Below are positions 38,905 to 50,500 of a DNA stretch of 64,000 nucleotides, in pieces. The translations under genes and the position numbers were made by a program. Under the pieces are notes generated by a model, which was given only the letters and a program-made list of their open reading frames with translations, was not told where the DNA came from and searched no databases. Origin of the DNA: Nautilus pompilius (Eukaryota > Mollusca > Cephalopoda > Nautilida > Nautilidae); assembly GCA_018389105.1 (NCBI GenBank), contig JACATO010000923.1, positions 124,001 through 188,000 of the forward strand. The letters run 5' to 3'. The stretch's first letter is position 1, and the number at the start of each line of letters is the position of its first letter.

Positions 38905-39833
38905 TTTTTTTTTTTTTTTTTTAAAATCTGTACGTTTGGATTCTGATAGCTACTATATCTTTGCACAAAAGCACAGTCTATTATACTGATGTTTCAAGTC
39001 ATAACACATCAACAGACGACTATCAGGGTAAAAACAAAAAAGAAAAAACAACATTAATTATTCTTTTGCACTAAGATTTTAAAAATAGTAGCGTCGATAA
39101 CTATAATCAAAACCGCTTTTAAAAGTACTAAACAATCTGTATTTAAATCAAAAGAGAATGAAGGTGAGTCATGGTAAACCAGAAACATTAACAAGTTCAC
39201 CTGACAGCGATATATACGACATGGCAACAAAACTGCTGTCATCACTGGCAGGAGAAGACTGATTACAGACTCTGCTCGCCGTCTGTGGTTACCTACTGAT
39301 CTCAGGTACACGTCTACTTCTGGCCGATTCGATGGTCTCCAGTCTCAGTAGGGTAGTACGAGTCATCGCATCGGTTACAGAATTCTTCTTATTTACCTGC
39401 ATATCATCATCACTGGCTTGTGAGGGAGGGAGGGTGGAGGAGAGAAGGAAATACATTCCATAAGGTTACCACTAGGAACGGCCCTGCGCGTATCCCCGTC
39501 GCCGCCAAACGAACCTTCCATCTTTATAGGATCACGCTTATTACCAATCCTAAAAGATCTTAGTTGGGGGGGGGGAGTAAGTTAAGCGAAGCCGGAGACA
39601 AGCTGGCCAGCGTCTCACACACCTACTGGTGCTCTGACACAGGTGAACGCTGCCAGCTTCTGTTATCACTTCTCATCAGTCTCCTCCCGTGTACATCGCG
39701 ATTTTCGCCCGGTTCATAGTCTTCGCCACGGACGGGATTCATTCTCTTTTCCACAAAGCGCCACCGACCAGATCGCAAAACGTTGACAGGGGGAAGAGGG
39801 GGGGAGAGGAGGGGAATAAAAAAAGCCACTTAC

Positions 39834-39960
39834 CACGAACGACCGACCGACTAGCTGCCATATTTGAGGTCAGGCTGCCGCTGGTGGCCCCGCCCACTCG
39901 ACACACATGACTGCACTCCTCGCGGCGGCGGCGGCGGGAGAGAGAGAGAGAAAAAAACTG
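39834..39960 (-). other. FHIP1: Probable non-coding first exon of FHIP1
   Basis: Read on the minus strand, the CpG island ends in a donor GTAAGT at 39828-39833. Just upstream are a YY1-type CAAATATGGCAG motif (39857-39866) and a GC box GGGCGGGGC (39887-39895). The donor pairs well with the acceptor ending at 34172. The transcription start is not defined by sequence; the right boundary given here is a guess. Confidence 0.55.
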
Positions 39961-40370
39961 AAGGAATATGATATTAAAATTTCGAAACAATAATTTCCCA
40001 TCAATCAGATTTCTGTCTGTCGCGATAAGATCGAAAAGGTGGCTTTACTAGGTTTGGGGATGACGGGAGGGGGGGGGGGGACGTAACGCTGTGGGGACTA
40101 AAGGTCAAGGACGTTTCTATTTTTTTTTTTTTTTTTTTTTTTTAACCAGTGTCTTTTTTTTTAATAAGACGGATGCCCGCCCTGTAAGCGGCTTGAAACG
40201 CGCAAATATTAATTTTTTATTTGCGGTATGTAGCGGTGACGGTGTAGATGAGGAGACGGAGTTTTCCAGCGTTCAGTAGTAGGGTGACCGGCCGGCCTTC
40301 TCCGCTCCCGGACACAGATCCGCCCGTTACGTCACGAATCGCTTCGGCAATTTCCGGAAAACCAACCGAT

Positions 40371-40457
40371 ATGGCGTCGGGAATGGCTTCGCGAGGTGGT
40401 ACATCGCCGCGAAACTCCGCACAGGACCTTCTGCGCGGCCTGTGTAGGCTCGAGTAA
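40371..40457 (+). other. Short ORF (28 codons) in the promoter-proximal leader
   Basis: ATG lies inside a GATATGGCGTC (YY1-type) motif and opens MASGMASRGGTSPRNSAQDL, ending at TAA 40455-40457. A possible donor GA|GTAAGC overlaps the stop. It may be an upstream ORF of POSH or the first exon of another transcript. The peptide is not recognised. Confidence 0.3.
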
Positions 40458-40687
40458 GCGCTTCCTTTCGGTTATGAGCCGCGCAGCTCCACGCTTTGGC
40501 ACAGCCGGGAGCGCGGACAGGCGATACGCTTCGGCGAGGAGAGTCGGTTTGGGTTGGAGAGAGACGGCCGCTGCGCGAGGGGTCGGTCAACGTGGTAACT
40601 AACCAGCGTCGGCGGTCAGGTCGGTCGGCTGCTGCTGCTCACCCGCTCCCCCTCACCTCCTCCTGGTGGAAGAAGAAAGGGACGGAA

Positions 40688-40693
40688 ATGTAG
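40688..40693 (+). promoter_or_regulatory. Minimal start-stop uORF (ATGTAG) in the POSH leader
   Basis: An ATG directly followed by TAG, 105 nt upstream of the POSH start codon. Start-stop elements can stall scanning ribosomes in other genes; an effect here is inference and depends on the site being in the mRNA. Confidence 0.35.
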
Positions 40694-40797
40694 ACTCTAG
40701 CTGCTGTTGCTATCGTAGGCAGTTCGGGAAAGAAGAAGACGAGGACGCGGAGGGCCGGTGGCGGTTGGGGGGGGGAGAAGCTCGGGGGTTGCCTAAT

Positions 40798-41121
40798 ATG
40801 GACGAGCAGGCTCTGAACGAATTGCTCGAATGCTCTGTCTGCCTGGAGAGGCTGGACCACACGAGCAAGGTGCTGCAGTGCCAGCACACCTTCTGCCGGC
40901 GGTGTCTGGACGAGATCCTCAGCACCAAGAAGGAACTGCGCTGCCCCGAGTGCCGCACTCTGGTCTCCTGCAAGGTGGAGGACCTGCCGGCCAACATCCT
41001 CCTGATCCGGCTGCTCGACGGACTGAAAAACGCCAACCAGGGGCTGGCGGCCGGGTGTCGGGCGCGGGGAGCCCCCAAACGACAGGAGAACAGCCCGAGC
41101 GGCAACAGTTCTAAGAGACAG
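40798..41121 (+). CDS. SH3RF: POSH/SH3RF E3 ubiquitin ligase, first coding exon with RING finger
   Basis: POSH proteins are cytosolic E3 ubiquitin ligases and Rac-JNK pathway scaffolds with an N-terminal RING and several SH3 domains (established knowledge). The 108-codon exon starts [20 protein letters not shown]. The C3HC4 zinc ligands are complete: C12, C15, C28, H30, C33, C36, C49, C52. After the RING comes [20 protein letters not shown], the family's hallmark, then a Gln/Gly/Ser-rich linker. The donor is AGACAG|GTGAGA at 41122, phase 0. An in-frame TAA at 40600-40602 bounds the reading frame, and the first in-frame ATG after it is 40798, which matches the start of family members. No SH3 exon is seen up to 64000, so intron 1 exceeds 22.8 kb. 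Whether it is the SH3RF1 or SH3RF3 type (or an undivided invertebrate POSH) cannot be decided. Confidence 0.92.
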
Positions 41122-41493
41122 GTGAGAGAAACTAATTGGTGCGGAGGCGTTGAGGCCGGACAGGTAAAAACCTCTCAGTTAGCGGGAGAAACATCTCAAG
41201 ACACACACACACACACAATGTCTCAGACGATTCCTTCAGCAAGCAAGAAATCTTGTTTTTACCTTATTTCTAGAAAAATGGAACTACGTCGTTATGTCTG
41301 TAAATTTAGCAGGATTATTAATAATCATATTTTAAAAAAAAAGAAAAGAAAAAAAAACGTTTTAAATTGTATATTTTAACCTATAACGGATTCCTCGGGT
41401 CTGTATTCGTAGGAATTTTACTGTCAGTAAGAAGTAAAATCCTAACCAGTGCAGAATTCAATTCAAAGACAATTTAAAAAACCCCCCCCCCCA

Positions 41494-42012
41494 CTCAAGC
41501 TGGTCTTGGATTCCTTAAACTCGTATCATAGAAATCATCCTGTTCTGTATCACCCCCCCCCCTCAAGCTGGTCTTGGATTCTTTAAACTCGTATCATAGA
41601 AATCCTCCTGTTCTGTATCACACCCCCCCCCTTCAAGCTGGTCTTGGATTCTTTAAACTGTATCATAGAAATCATCTGTTTCTGTATCACCCCCCTCAAG
41701 CTGGTCTTGGATTCTTTAAACTCGTATCATAGAAATCATCCTGTTCTGTATCACCCCCCTCAAGCTGGTCTTGGATTCCTTAAACTCGTATCATAGAAAT
41801 CCTCCTGTTCTGTATCACCCACCCTCAAGCTGGTCTTGGATTCTTTAAACTCGTATCATAGAAATCATCCTGTTCTGTATCACCCACCCTCAAGCTGGTC
41901 TTGGATTCTTTAAACTCGTATCATAGAAATCATCCTGTTCTGTATCACCCCCCCTCAAGCTGGTCTTGGATTCTTTAAACTCGTATCATAGAAATCCTCC
42001 TGTTCTGTATCA
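41494..42012. repeat. 63-70-bp tandem array with C-runs, 8 copies
   Basis: The unit starts CTCAAGCTGGTCTTGGATTC and ends TTCTGTATCA plus a C-run. CAAGCTGG occurs at 41496, 41564, 41634, 41697, 41761, 41826, 41891 and 41956. Period differences come mostly from the C-run (about 5-10 C), with CCCACCC in two copies. Lies 370 bp into POSH intron 1. Confidence 0.96.
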
Positions 42013-42873
42013 TTTTGAGAATTTTGTTTTATATATTTTATTTAGAAAAAGGAAAGTGCCAGATTTTCTGTTTTATTATATACTGTTTAAATTGAATATT
42101 AGTTAGATAAATTACTGTTAAATACTAGTGTTGTTGGTTGGGCGAAAAAACGCTGCAAGGTACTGACTGACTCAGCCCCTGAAAAATTAATCTTTTTTTT
42201 AAAGTTTTTAAGAAACACTATTGGCATATGCTGATGATGATAACATTTTTAAACACACGGATTATTGTGTGCGTTGTTTGTATGCAAAAGTGACAGATGT
42301 GTGCAACACCCTACACCTGTACAAGCAGCACCTAGCAACATTGTTTACCTTCACGCTTGGGTTGATCTCTGACCATTTCAAACTTGAATTTTAATATATG
42401 TTCATCTTTTTGTAGTATAGATTTTTTTAAAAATAGCATCACTGCATTTACTTTATAAAACTATGTACTTTATTTATTTAATTTTTGTACAACTAAAAGA
42501 GAATCTGTTGGTGGTAATGAACTACTTTCAGATTCATTGAGTAGTCGACATTTTTCCTTTTCAGGTAGAATAATTGTATAAGGTATCTGAGTCATTGCTC
42601 TTGTATTCATTATACACAGAAAGCACACCTATGAACTTAAAAATTTGGCCGTTTTGTTTAAAATCCAACAAGTGGGACTTTTATTTAAATGATTAGAATT
42701 TTAAAAAATGCATTATTTTTATAGTGCTCTGGAAGATGAAATTAACACATGCAGCTTGTGCCGCACTACTCCTGTGAAGAAGGGTCATGTTTCACCACAG
42801 AGCCTATTTAAAGGAAAACAAAAATATGGTTACTTATTACTGATACTTTTTATCATCAGAATACACAAACTTA

Positions 42874-44168
42874 CAGTATTGTGCAAATCAATGAGAACAA
42901 GATGGAAAAAAAATTTTATTTTTAGTAAACAGCATATATTTTGAAGACTGGAACCAATCTTAATATTTGATATGACCACCTTTAGTTTTAGTATTAAATG
43001 TGTTTTGGCATGGAATACACCAGTTTTTTTCTCAGATTTTCTTTCTTTGTCATGAAACCAGACATAGATGGCAGACCTAATCACTTTTTCTTTAGCTGTA
43101 CAATCCAGTTTCTGAAGTTGAGTCTTACAAATAGCCCAAAAGATGCTCAATTGGGTTTAGATCTGGCAAATTTCCTGGCCAATCTAAAAAGTTGATATTG
43201 TTCATCCTGAAGTACTCCATAACACATTTTAATGTATGAAATAGAGTCAGGTCCTGGGAAACCATGTTTGGGGATGCTTCAGCAGTTTTAGTTTGACATG
43301 GCATTGTAGAACCTCAGTATATTTCTTACTATTATCATGACTTGTATAGGCACTAATGAGCCAGTTTCTCATGCAGAAAAACAGTCTCAGAACATTCTTT
43401 TTCTGGATGCCTCAGTTTAATTATTGAGAGAACTGCTTGTGAGTTCACCTGATAATTGATATACAAATCGACATTGTTGACCTTGAACAAGAAAATGACT
43501 CTAGTCTGAAAATGACACTTTGGACCATTCTTTTGACTAATCAGCATATTTCGGGGCTCATGCATATCATTTTGTCATTTTTTAGTCAGCAATTGTTTTT
43601 TCATAGGTTTTTTAGGCTTGCCACTCCACCTTAAGCAATCATTGTCTTATAGTTGATGATGATACCCAGATACCTGCTGCTGCTAATTTCTAGTTAAGCA
43701 TGTCACTAGCTTTTCTGGGATCCTGCTTGCTATACATTAATTTTGCATCATCTGTTTCATTTTCTTCTGCATTTGCCTTTTTTTTATGAGGATATTGAAC
43801 CTGTGGTTTGTTGTTTCTTAATAATCTCATTGATTGCTCCCACACTAACTTTGATCTCATTGGTAATTTCTGAATGAAAGAGATGTTTTCATTTACAATA
43901 ATTCTTTCAGTTTTTTTTCCTTGGTGTAACATCTGTAGTCAACTGTTAAACACAAAAAGAACAAATATCACACATTTGACTGACAAGAATATAATAATTT
44001 AGGTAGAACTGAATGACAAGCCCAATGCCAAAATCTGATGCACTAATGCATTGTACAATAAATGTTTATTGATAAAATATACAATGTTTAAGAAGCTCTC
44101 ATTGTTTTTAATGAAAAACAATGAAAAATCATTTTTGTTTCATGTTCACATTAATTTGCACAATACTG
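42874..44168 (-). mobile_element. Tc1-like transposon, decayed, ends intact
   Basis: Terminal inverted repeats of about 28 bp (CAGTATTGTGCAAATCAATG on the left; two differences on the right), TA duplications at 42872-42873 and 44169-44170, length 1295 bp. The minus strand has a Tc1 helix-turn-helix (ITNEIKVSVGAINEIIKKQQ, about 43800-43865) and the third DDE motif region (WPGNLPDLNPIEHLLGY, about 43135-43185). Frames are broken. Confidence 0.92.
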
Positions 44169-45339
44169 TAATCTAGAGGCTCTCTGATCATTGTTGCTTG
44201 ACTTCCTGTCTGTGTAGAGGTGCATGTCATTGTATATTCTCTACATTGGTCAAATAATGATCTTCAGCAATGTTGAAATTTTGATATTTTTAAAATGCAA
44301 AAAGGTTGATAATAGTTTGGTATTTCAGGTCATACAAAGCACTTTTGCATCTATTGAAATTTACTTTGCCATGAAGTGAAGCATCTTTTAGCTCAGATTT
44401 CTGCTTGTATGATGATAATGACTATTTTTTATAGATTTACTTTTAAAATTTTTTTTTACATGGATAATGCTAACTAAATAAAGTGAATTAAAATAAAAAT
44501 GTAACATTTCATTGAAAGAAAACAGTTTCAGTTGGCTTGTTTAAATTTAGGCCTAACATTAGGTTTTTAGGAGTTCATCATATTTCCAAAATAAGTAGTC
44601 TAGCTTGTTTGAATATTAATTATTAGCTCCTCTGAATAAGTGATTGTATTTGTTTGTCTTTTTTGGCCTGGTTTAACCAATGTGATAGTATACCTCATTT
44701 AAAGCTGTTGATCAGATGAGAACTTCTACACTTTGTGGAAGATAAGGGGGGATTAGTGTTTAAACTTCAACAACAAACTTAATTGTGCACCACAACTACA
44801 TGAGATCTGTTATACATTTAGACTTTCAATTTTACTTCAGATAGTAAATATTTAGTCTTGTTTGTCACACAGAATTTTCATATTTCTTCCTTATTTGAGA
44901 GTTTTCCCCTTTGTCTTGCACTTAATAGTGCATGAGAGAGCGGACATTAAAAAGATGATATTTTCTATCTGTTAGATTATTGCAGGAAACCATCTGGTGG
45001 TTTTCCTTTCAATGTTAGTGCAAGTGCTAAGGATAGAAAACAGGCTTTGCATTGTAAATTTATGAAAACGATAAACTAAATGACACTTTTTTGATAGGTT
45101 CTAGTTATTTCTTAAAACTAATTTTAGTGTGTGTGAGTGTGTGTGTGTGTTTTTTTCACTTTTGGATAAATTGGCCATGATTGCAGGAATAATTCAGGAG
45201 ATTACTGCTTGAATTTTGGTGAGAAGTATATTAATTGTAAGTATTATGAGCTTACACTTTGGTGATCTTTGTAAATGTCCCCATAAGGTTAGAAGAATAT
45301 GGGTACCCATGTTAACTGAGAGCCAAAACATAACTGTTT

Positions 45340-45425
45340 GGGCAGATTTTCTGGTGGTACAGTGAGCCAAATAAAGCATTGGTCAAAAACTTGGCAATCA
45401 ACAGATTGCAGGTTCACTTGCAGGA
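45340..45425 (+). mobile_element. tRNA-derived SINE head (possible)
   Basis: A box-like GGTACAGTGAGCC is followed about 43 nt later by a B box-like GGTTCACTTGC, with CATTGGTCAAAAACTTGGC between. The spacing suits a tRNA-derived pol III promoter. The 3' body and end are not defined. Confidence 0.45.
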
Positions 45426-46950
45426 ATCTTTACTGAAAATTGTCCACTATAGCTTAACATCACACAAAAAAACAATCCTCTTTAGAATTAAATATGTGAT
45501 GGTGATATCACTGACATGTAGGTTCATTAGTTCACTACCAGTAAGGTGAAGGGGCCAAAATAGTTCTTTGCTCTCTGTCAGTAGTACAACAACAAGAAGG
45601 AAGGAGAGAGTTTGGTAAATATGCTTAATGATAGGATTAGCATGTTTGATTATACTAGAGAACCTTTGGCCTAACCTGGTTGCATTAATTTTATCTAATA
45701 TCAAAATCCCATTGTGAATACGTGCACAATTTTTTGCCTCTTTACAACTTTACTGATACTTTTTTAACACTAGCCCTATACACAAGGGTTGTTTTCTGTT
45801 TCTGCTTTCTCTGCTAGTGCCTAGATTGTTGGGTTATTTTTGTTTTGTTAGTTATTGCTGTATTCATCCTTATAGTAATGTGTGTCTATGTCTCGTGGTT
45901 GAGCTCTCAAGATGGACATTAGTGAGAATCTGTTGCTCAGTGTTAAAGCAGTCAGGTCACAGCACTTTTTCTCTCTCTCATCACTCCACTGAGCTGAAAT
46001 GTGGAAAAGAAATTTAATTTCAAATGAATAACGATTTGATATTGCAATTTAGGTAATGATTGCAAAGAAAAAGTTAATTTAGTTTGTATTAAAAGTATGA
46101 AAATAATAAACTGTCGCAGTAAGTGCTATCAGCTAGTGAGAAGTTTTAGAAAGAATGAGACAATACTATTGAATATACATTTAAAAATGTCAGAATGTTC
46201 GTTTGTTGAATACGGTTATGTAGCAAAGAGTTGTTTTTTTTTAATATAAATTTAATTAAGTTCATGTGAGTTCTTATGCTAAGATTTTCAAAAACAATTC
46301 TCAGTCTCTTGTGACCTTGGTGATGCTTTTAGTACCATGGTTTAGAGTATGAGAAGGATTCTTTTGTTTTAATTTTTTTTTGTATTTTTCAAGGAAAAAT
46401 AACTTCTATTGTAAAGAATGAGTTATTGTGAATGTCATGCTTTGCTTTTGAATTAATGACATTGTATTTCTGGAAAATGTCACCACCGTTTACTACAAAC
46501 AGAATGGAATGTGTTAATTAGCAGAGGGTTTTTTTTTCTTTCTGTTTTTTTATTCCAAAACTAAGTACAAAAGGATTTTATATAAAAGAATTAAGTCATT
46601 CTTAATTCTTCTGGGGTTTTTTTTGGTGGTGGGAATGCAGTGAGTAAATTGGCACTGGATGAACTTGACTAAATCAATATCCTTTAGTCAGTAAGGCAAC
46701 AAAAACTTTTCTCACGTATTCAAATTTGGATTGAGCAAAAGTAATGAATATTTCTTCTAGAAAGTCCATTTGGTAATAAGGAATAGTTAATAGGTTAAAC
46801 AAAATGCATAGTTTTATAAATTTAAAAGATATTAAAAACAAACAAAAAAAAAAACCCCATCCCATTGCTGATACGTGCATTTTTCTGGAAACGTTGTAAT
46901 ATCACCAATAGCTTTAGTGTTGTTTTGAAACTGGAATGATCATAGATATA

Positions 46951-47528
46951 CAGTTGTCCCCCCCCCCCCCAGTATTCGCGGGGGTTACGTCCCTTGAGCA
47001 CCCGCGAAGAGTGAAAAACCACTATTATTGGACATGGTCCATAAAAATGTCTATAAACGTCAAAATATAATAAAAGATATAAGTAAATATATAATAATAA
47101 TTTAATAAAAAATACAACACTCAGAGAAACACTCGAGATAGCTACAAGCAGTAAACTGGGATGATGCTGGGCTGCATCTTCCTGAGACAGCACCTCGTGG
47201 GCAGCAGCCAATCAGCAGCAAGGAGAAATGAATACCGCTCTCGGATTGGCTACTTTCAAACCTCCAGCCAATAGCGTTTATTTTATGTTGATATTTTGCT
47301 GAATTTACGTTAGTATTTATATTACAAAATTAGTAAATTACATTGTTATTAATAATTTAGCGTTAAAAAGCGTGAAAAAATATATATTGCCACGAAAAAA
47401 GCCATTAAAAAATCATGGAGATATTTACGATTCTGCGAATAAGCTGGGATTTTCACGAACAATTATTAGTTAGGTTCTAAGGAAAATTCCACAAGTAACC
47501 GGGGCTGCGATTACACGGGGGTCGACTG
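46951..47528 (+). mobile_element. Pogo-type MITE, copy A (578 bp)
   Basis: Flanked by TA (46949-46950, 47529-47530). It begins CAGTTGTCCC and ends GGGGGTCGACTG, with imperfect terminal inverted repeats. By eye it is about 90% identical, in opposite orientation, to 54929-55530. No transposase. It contains three CCAAT boxes (47208, 47245 reverse, 47268). Pogo/Tigger origin is inferred from the CAGT ends and TA duplication. Confidence 0.9.
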
Positions 47529-50500
47529 TATACTACTAATTTCTGGTGTCGTCATTCAAGGTTGTTACTACCGCTTTTGCTGGGTTTGCTACTGAAAATT
47601 GAGAGATGGCCTCTATTTAGGGCCTGATCACATTGCTAATGCTAATTTTTACAAAGCCGTTAAAATGATTTTGAATTTGTAATTTTTGGTGCCAAATCAA
47701 ATAGCTGTGGCACTGAATAATATCACTAAAAGATTGCTCACCGGATATTCAATAGAAAATTACCCCTTTTGTGGCATAATTTTGTTGTTGCTGCTGCAGG
47801 ATGAAATAATGATGATGCAAGGGGCGGTGTGACACACACACGCACAAATGTGGTATAACCAATTTCAAAAGGGAATTCACCAAAAGATAAACGGCTACGG
47901 TTTCATCCATGTACTGGCCAAATAGGAAGAAGCCAGGCTGGTGAACAAGAAACATGCCAATATCAACAAGTAAATTGACAGTTGATCAAGGGCCTACAAC
48001 AGCAAAATAAATGCTTCACATAATTTTCACCGTCTCTCTGAACTTTCCACAGAGAGAGGGTTGTGGTATTGACGACTACAAATAAACATCTTGAAAAAAA
48101 AATGTCTGTCTACATGTTTTGGGTTTTCTTATGCATGTAATTGTCTGTTTTTCTGGCATTAATGTCTTATACAATTTTTAATTAACTTGTGTGCAGATAC
48201 ACGCACACATAAATAGTTTGTAAGAGCAAGAACATTGAACTCTCTCTCTCTCCTCACTTTTGTTGATGGTCCTTTTTGACTCGGATGAGGCCTGAAATAT
48301 CAGGACACCTTTTGTTTAGCTTGGAAATTCCTTTTCGACCTCAGAAAGGTATGTTTTCTATTGTTGTTTTCCTCTCTAGGTGCATACTGTCTCCTCTAGC
48401 TGAACTGAATCTGGTTCTTAGGCATTCTTGTGTTGATCTATGTTAGTGTCAAGAGGGCAGACACATTTCTGCTTCTGCTGTCATCCATCATAATATCCAG
48501 CCAACTTTATGGGAGGTGATGTCTATTTTGGAGCTTAGTTTTTTTGTGTTTTTTTTTAATGTATTTAACTTTCCAGACAAACAATTCCAGACTTTTTAAA
48601 CCTTTGGTTAATGTTAAGTTTGGAAACCAAACATACCTAGAGGTTTGCTTCTCCACAAGGAATTAGTACATTTTTGATATTCACAGGCTTTCTGTACTAA
48701 ACACAGCTTTATTATGTAACAAAATTCAATAATTTTGTCCACTGTTCTTCTTTTAACGGAAAGGGAACTTACGTAATCTCTGTAATAGCATTAAGATAAT
48801 TTCTGCTCTAGTTTTAAAGCAGGGGTGTATGTAATCCAAAACAAGCTTTTCTTTACTAAGAATGAATGATCTGTTCCCAAAATGCGATGCTACAGAAGCC
48901 AATTCATCAGACTAATCCTGGCAATTGTCTTCTGTTGTGTTTTTGTCTTTCTTAAACTGTAAATATATTATTTCACTTGTAGAGTCCTGGATCTACACAA
49001 ACTCTGGCAGCATGCTTCCCAGTGGTCAGTTTTGATCAGTATGTCCACTTCTGTAGCATTGCACTGTCGTAATGTTTTCTTAATTATCAGTGGATAAAAA
49101 CTTTTCTACAATTCCATTCATTTCTGCTTTAATCTTAAATAAAATTAGATTTCATGAAATTGTTTATTCTTCTCATTATTTAATATTTATTCATTTGAGA
49201 CTGATTTTCTTGTGTTGCTTAATTCCCATACAGATTTTTATACAGCATATTCATTGTTAACAACATAAAGTAATTATTCGGTAAAAATTAGAATATAACA
49301 AATTAAAGAAATGTTTTCCATTTAAAAAAAAAACTCAAAAGTTCTTACAAAGGTGATTACTTAGATATATATATAATGTATATATATAAAGAAACTACTT
49401 ACACCAGTAATTAAAGAGTCTGACATTACATTTAATTTTATCTTTAAACTTGAGTGAAGACTTTTTAAAAAAAAATGTTAGATCAATTTTGAATCAATAT
49501 TGTGGAAGGTATTAGAATTGAATTAATGCACTAATTATAACCAGATCTGAATAGGTTAACTTGGAAATAACTTCAGGTTCTTAAAACTTGAAAGGGATTT
49601 TCTGATACCAATCTATTCAGCCATGTTGTTGATTTGAAGCATTTTAAACTTAGTTGATGTTAGCAGTACCACACTGGTGTTTGACTGTCAGTGCCAATAG
49701 CAGCTCAGAGAAATTTCCTTAGTTTGAGCATTGTTTAACTTTGTTGACTTAAAATCTAAAAGATACAATTTTAACTCTGATCTCCAGCCAAATAACTATT
49801 TTTTATCATATTTCATCTGATTTCCTTTAGCATGCACTGCACATTAAACATCAAAGTCTAGTTTTTCCTAATTAAGTTTCTATATCTAATAATGATTGCT
49901 AAAGATCATTTTCCTTTTGTTTCCTGTCAGTTTTGGCATTTAGTTCAATTTTTAAAATATCTCCTTTAAATTTTGGATATTTCTTGGACATCAACTGGAG
50001 GAATAAATAAGAGATGACACTTAGTAACCAGCATTCATTCTGATATTAAAATGTAGGCCAATTCAAAATATCACTAGTAATTACTTTGATATTATTAACT
50101 TGTCTTCTATGAAAATTTTGGAAGGGAGAAAGTGGGTTATTTTTGTTTTCTTCAAATTTTAGATGTACACAAGTATCCGTAAAGGCTAGTTTTTCATATC
50201 TGTCTAGTTGTAGGCTTATAGAAGTAGACAACCAAGATGCAACATACGAAGCCCAGTGTTACATCAATGAACATCTTCCTAAAAGTGGATTTTATGGAGC
50301 AAGACGATGAAAACAAGTTCATCTGTTCTGTTCAAATTTTGCACTTTGTCATTCTGTGAAATGGCAAGAAAGAATATTAAAACTAGGAGTATGTAAGAGA
50401 GTAAAGAAATTATTATTGGTTATAAATGTTTCTGCAACATTTATTGCTAGTTTAATTTTTTTTTTAAAGAGGCAAGATAATCCATAGATGTGGCTATTTA

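Larger units (their letters stand above)
34172..39833 (-). other. FHIP1: Probable FHIP1 5'-UTR intron, 5.7 kb
   Basis: Inferred from a strong acceptor (TTTTTTCAG) directly upstream of the FHIP1 start exon and a strong donor (GTGGTAAGTG) at the edge of the CpG island. It contains a Ty3/gypsy relic (about 36010-37270) and the 123-bp x10 array (37671-38904). The stretches 34172-36000 and 38923-39480 are AT-rich with nothing recognised. Confidence 0.65.
39480..40790. promoter_or_regulatory. CpG-rich divergent promoter region of FHIP1 and POSH
   Basis: This GC- and CpG-rich stretch is embedded in AT-rich DNA, between the two divergent genes. For the minus side it has a GC box (39887-39895) and a YY1-type motif (39857-39866). 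For the plus side it has TTACGTCA (40327-40334, CRE-like), the palindromic ETS-type TTTCCGGAAA (40351-40360) and GATATGGCGTC (YY1-type, near 40368). No TATA box is obvious. Also present are a (CGG)n/(GA)n stretch near 39921-39950, a run of 12 G at 40069-40080 and 24 T at 40120-40143. This composition is typical of broadly expressed bidirectional promoters; activity is inferred. Confidence 0.7.

Noticed and set aside
40666-40797. 44-residue N-terminal extension of the POSH reading frame
   Set aside because: It would begin at GTG, there is no in-frame ATG before 40798, and POSH proteins begin at the MDE methionine.
40710-41114. Open frames overlapping the RING exon in other frames and on the minus strand
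   Set aside because: They are shadows caused by high GC content of the exon; only the RING frame has family motifs.
45340-45425. A functional tRNA gene
   Set aside because: Box-like motifs are present but the cloverleaf stems do not pair convincingly; a SINE head is the better reading.
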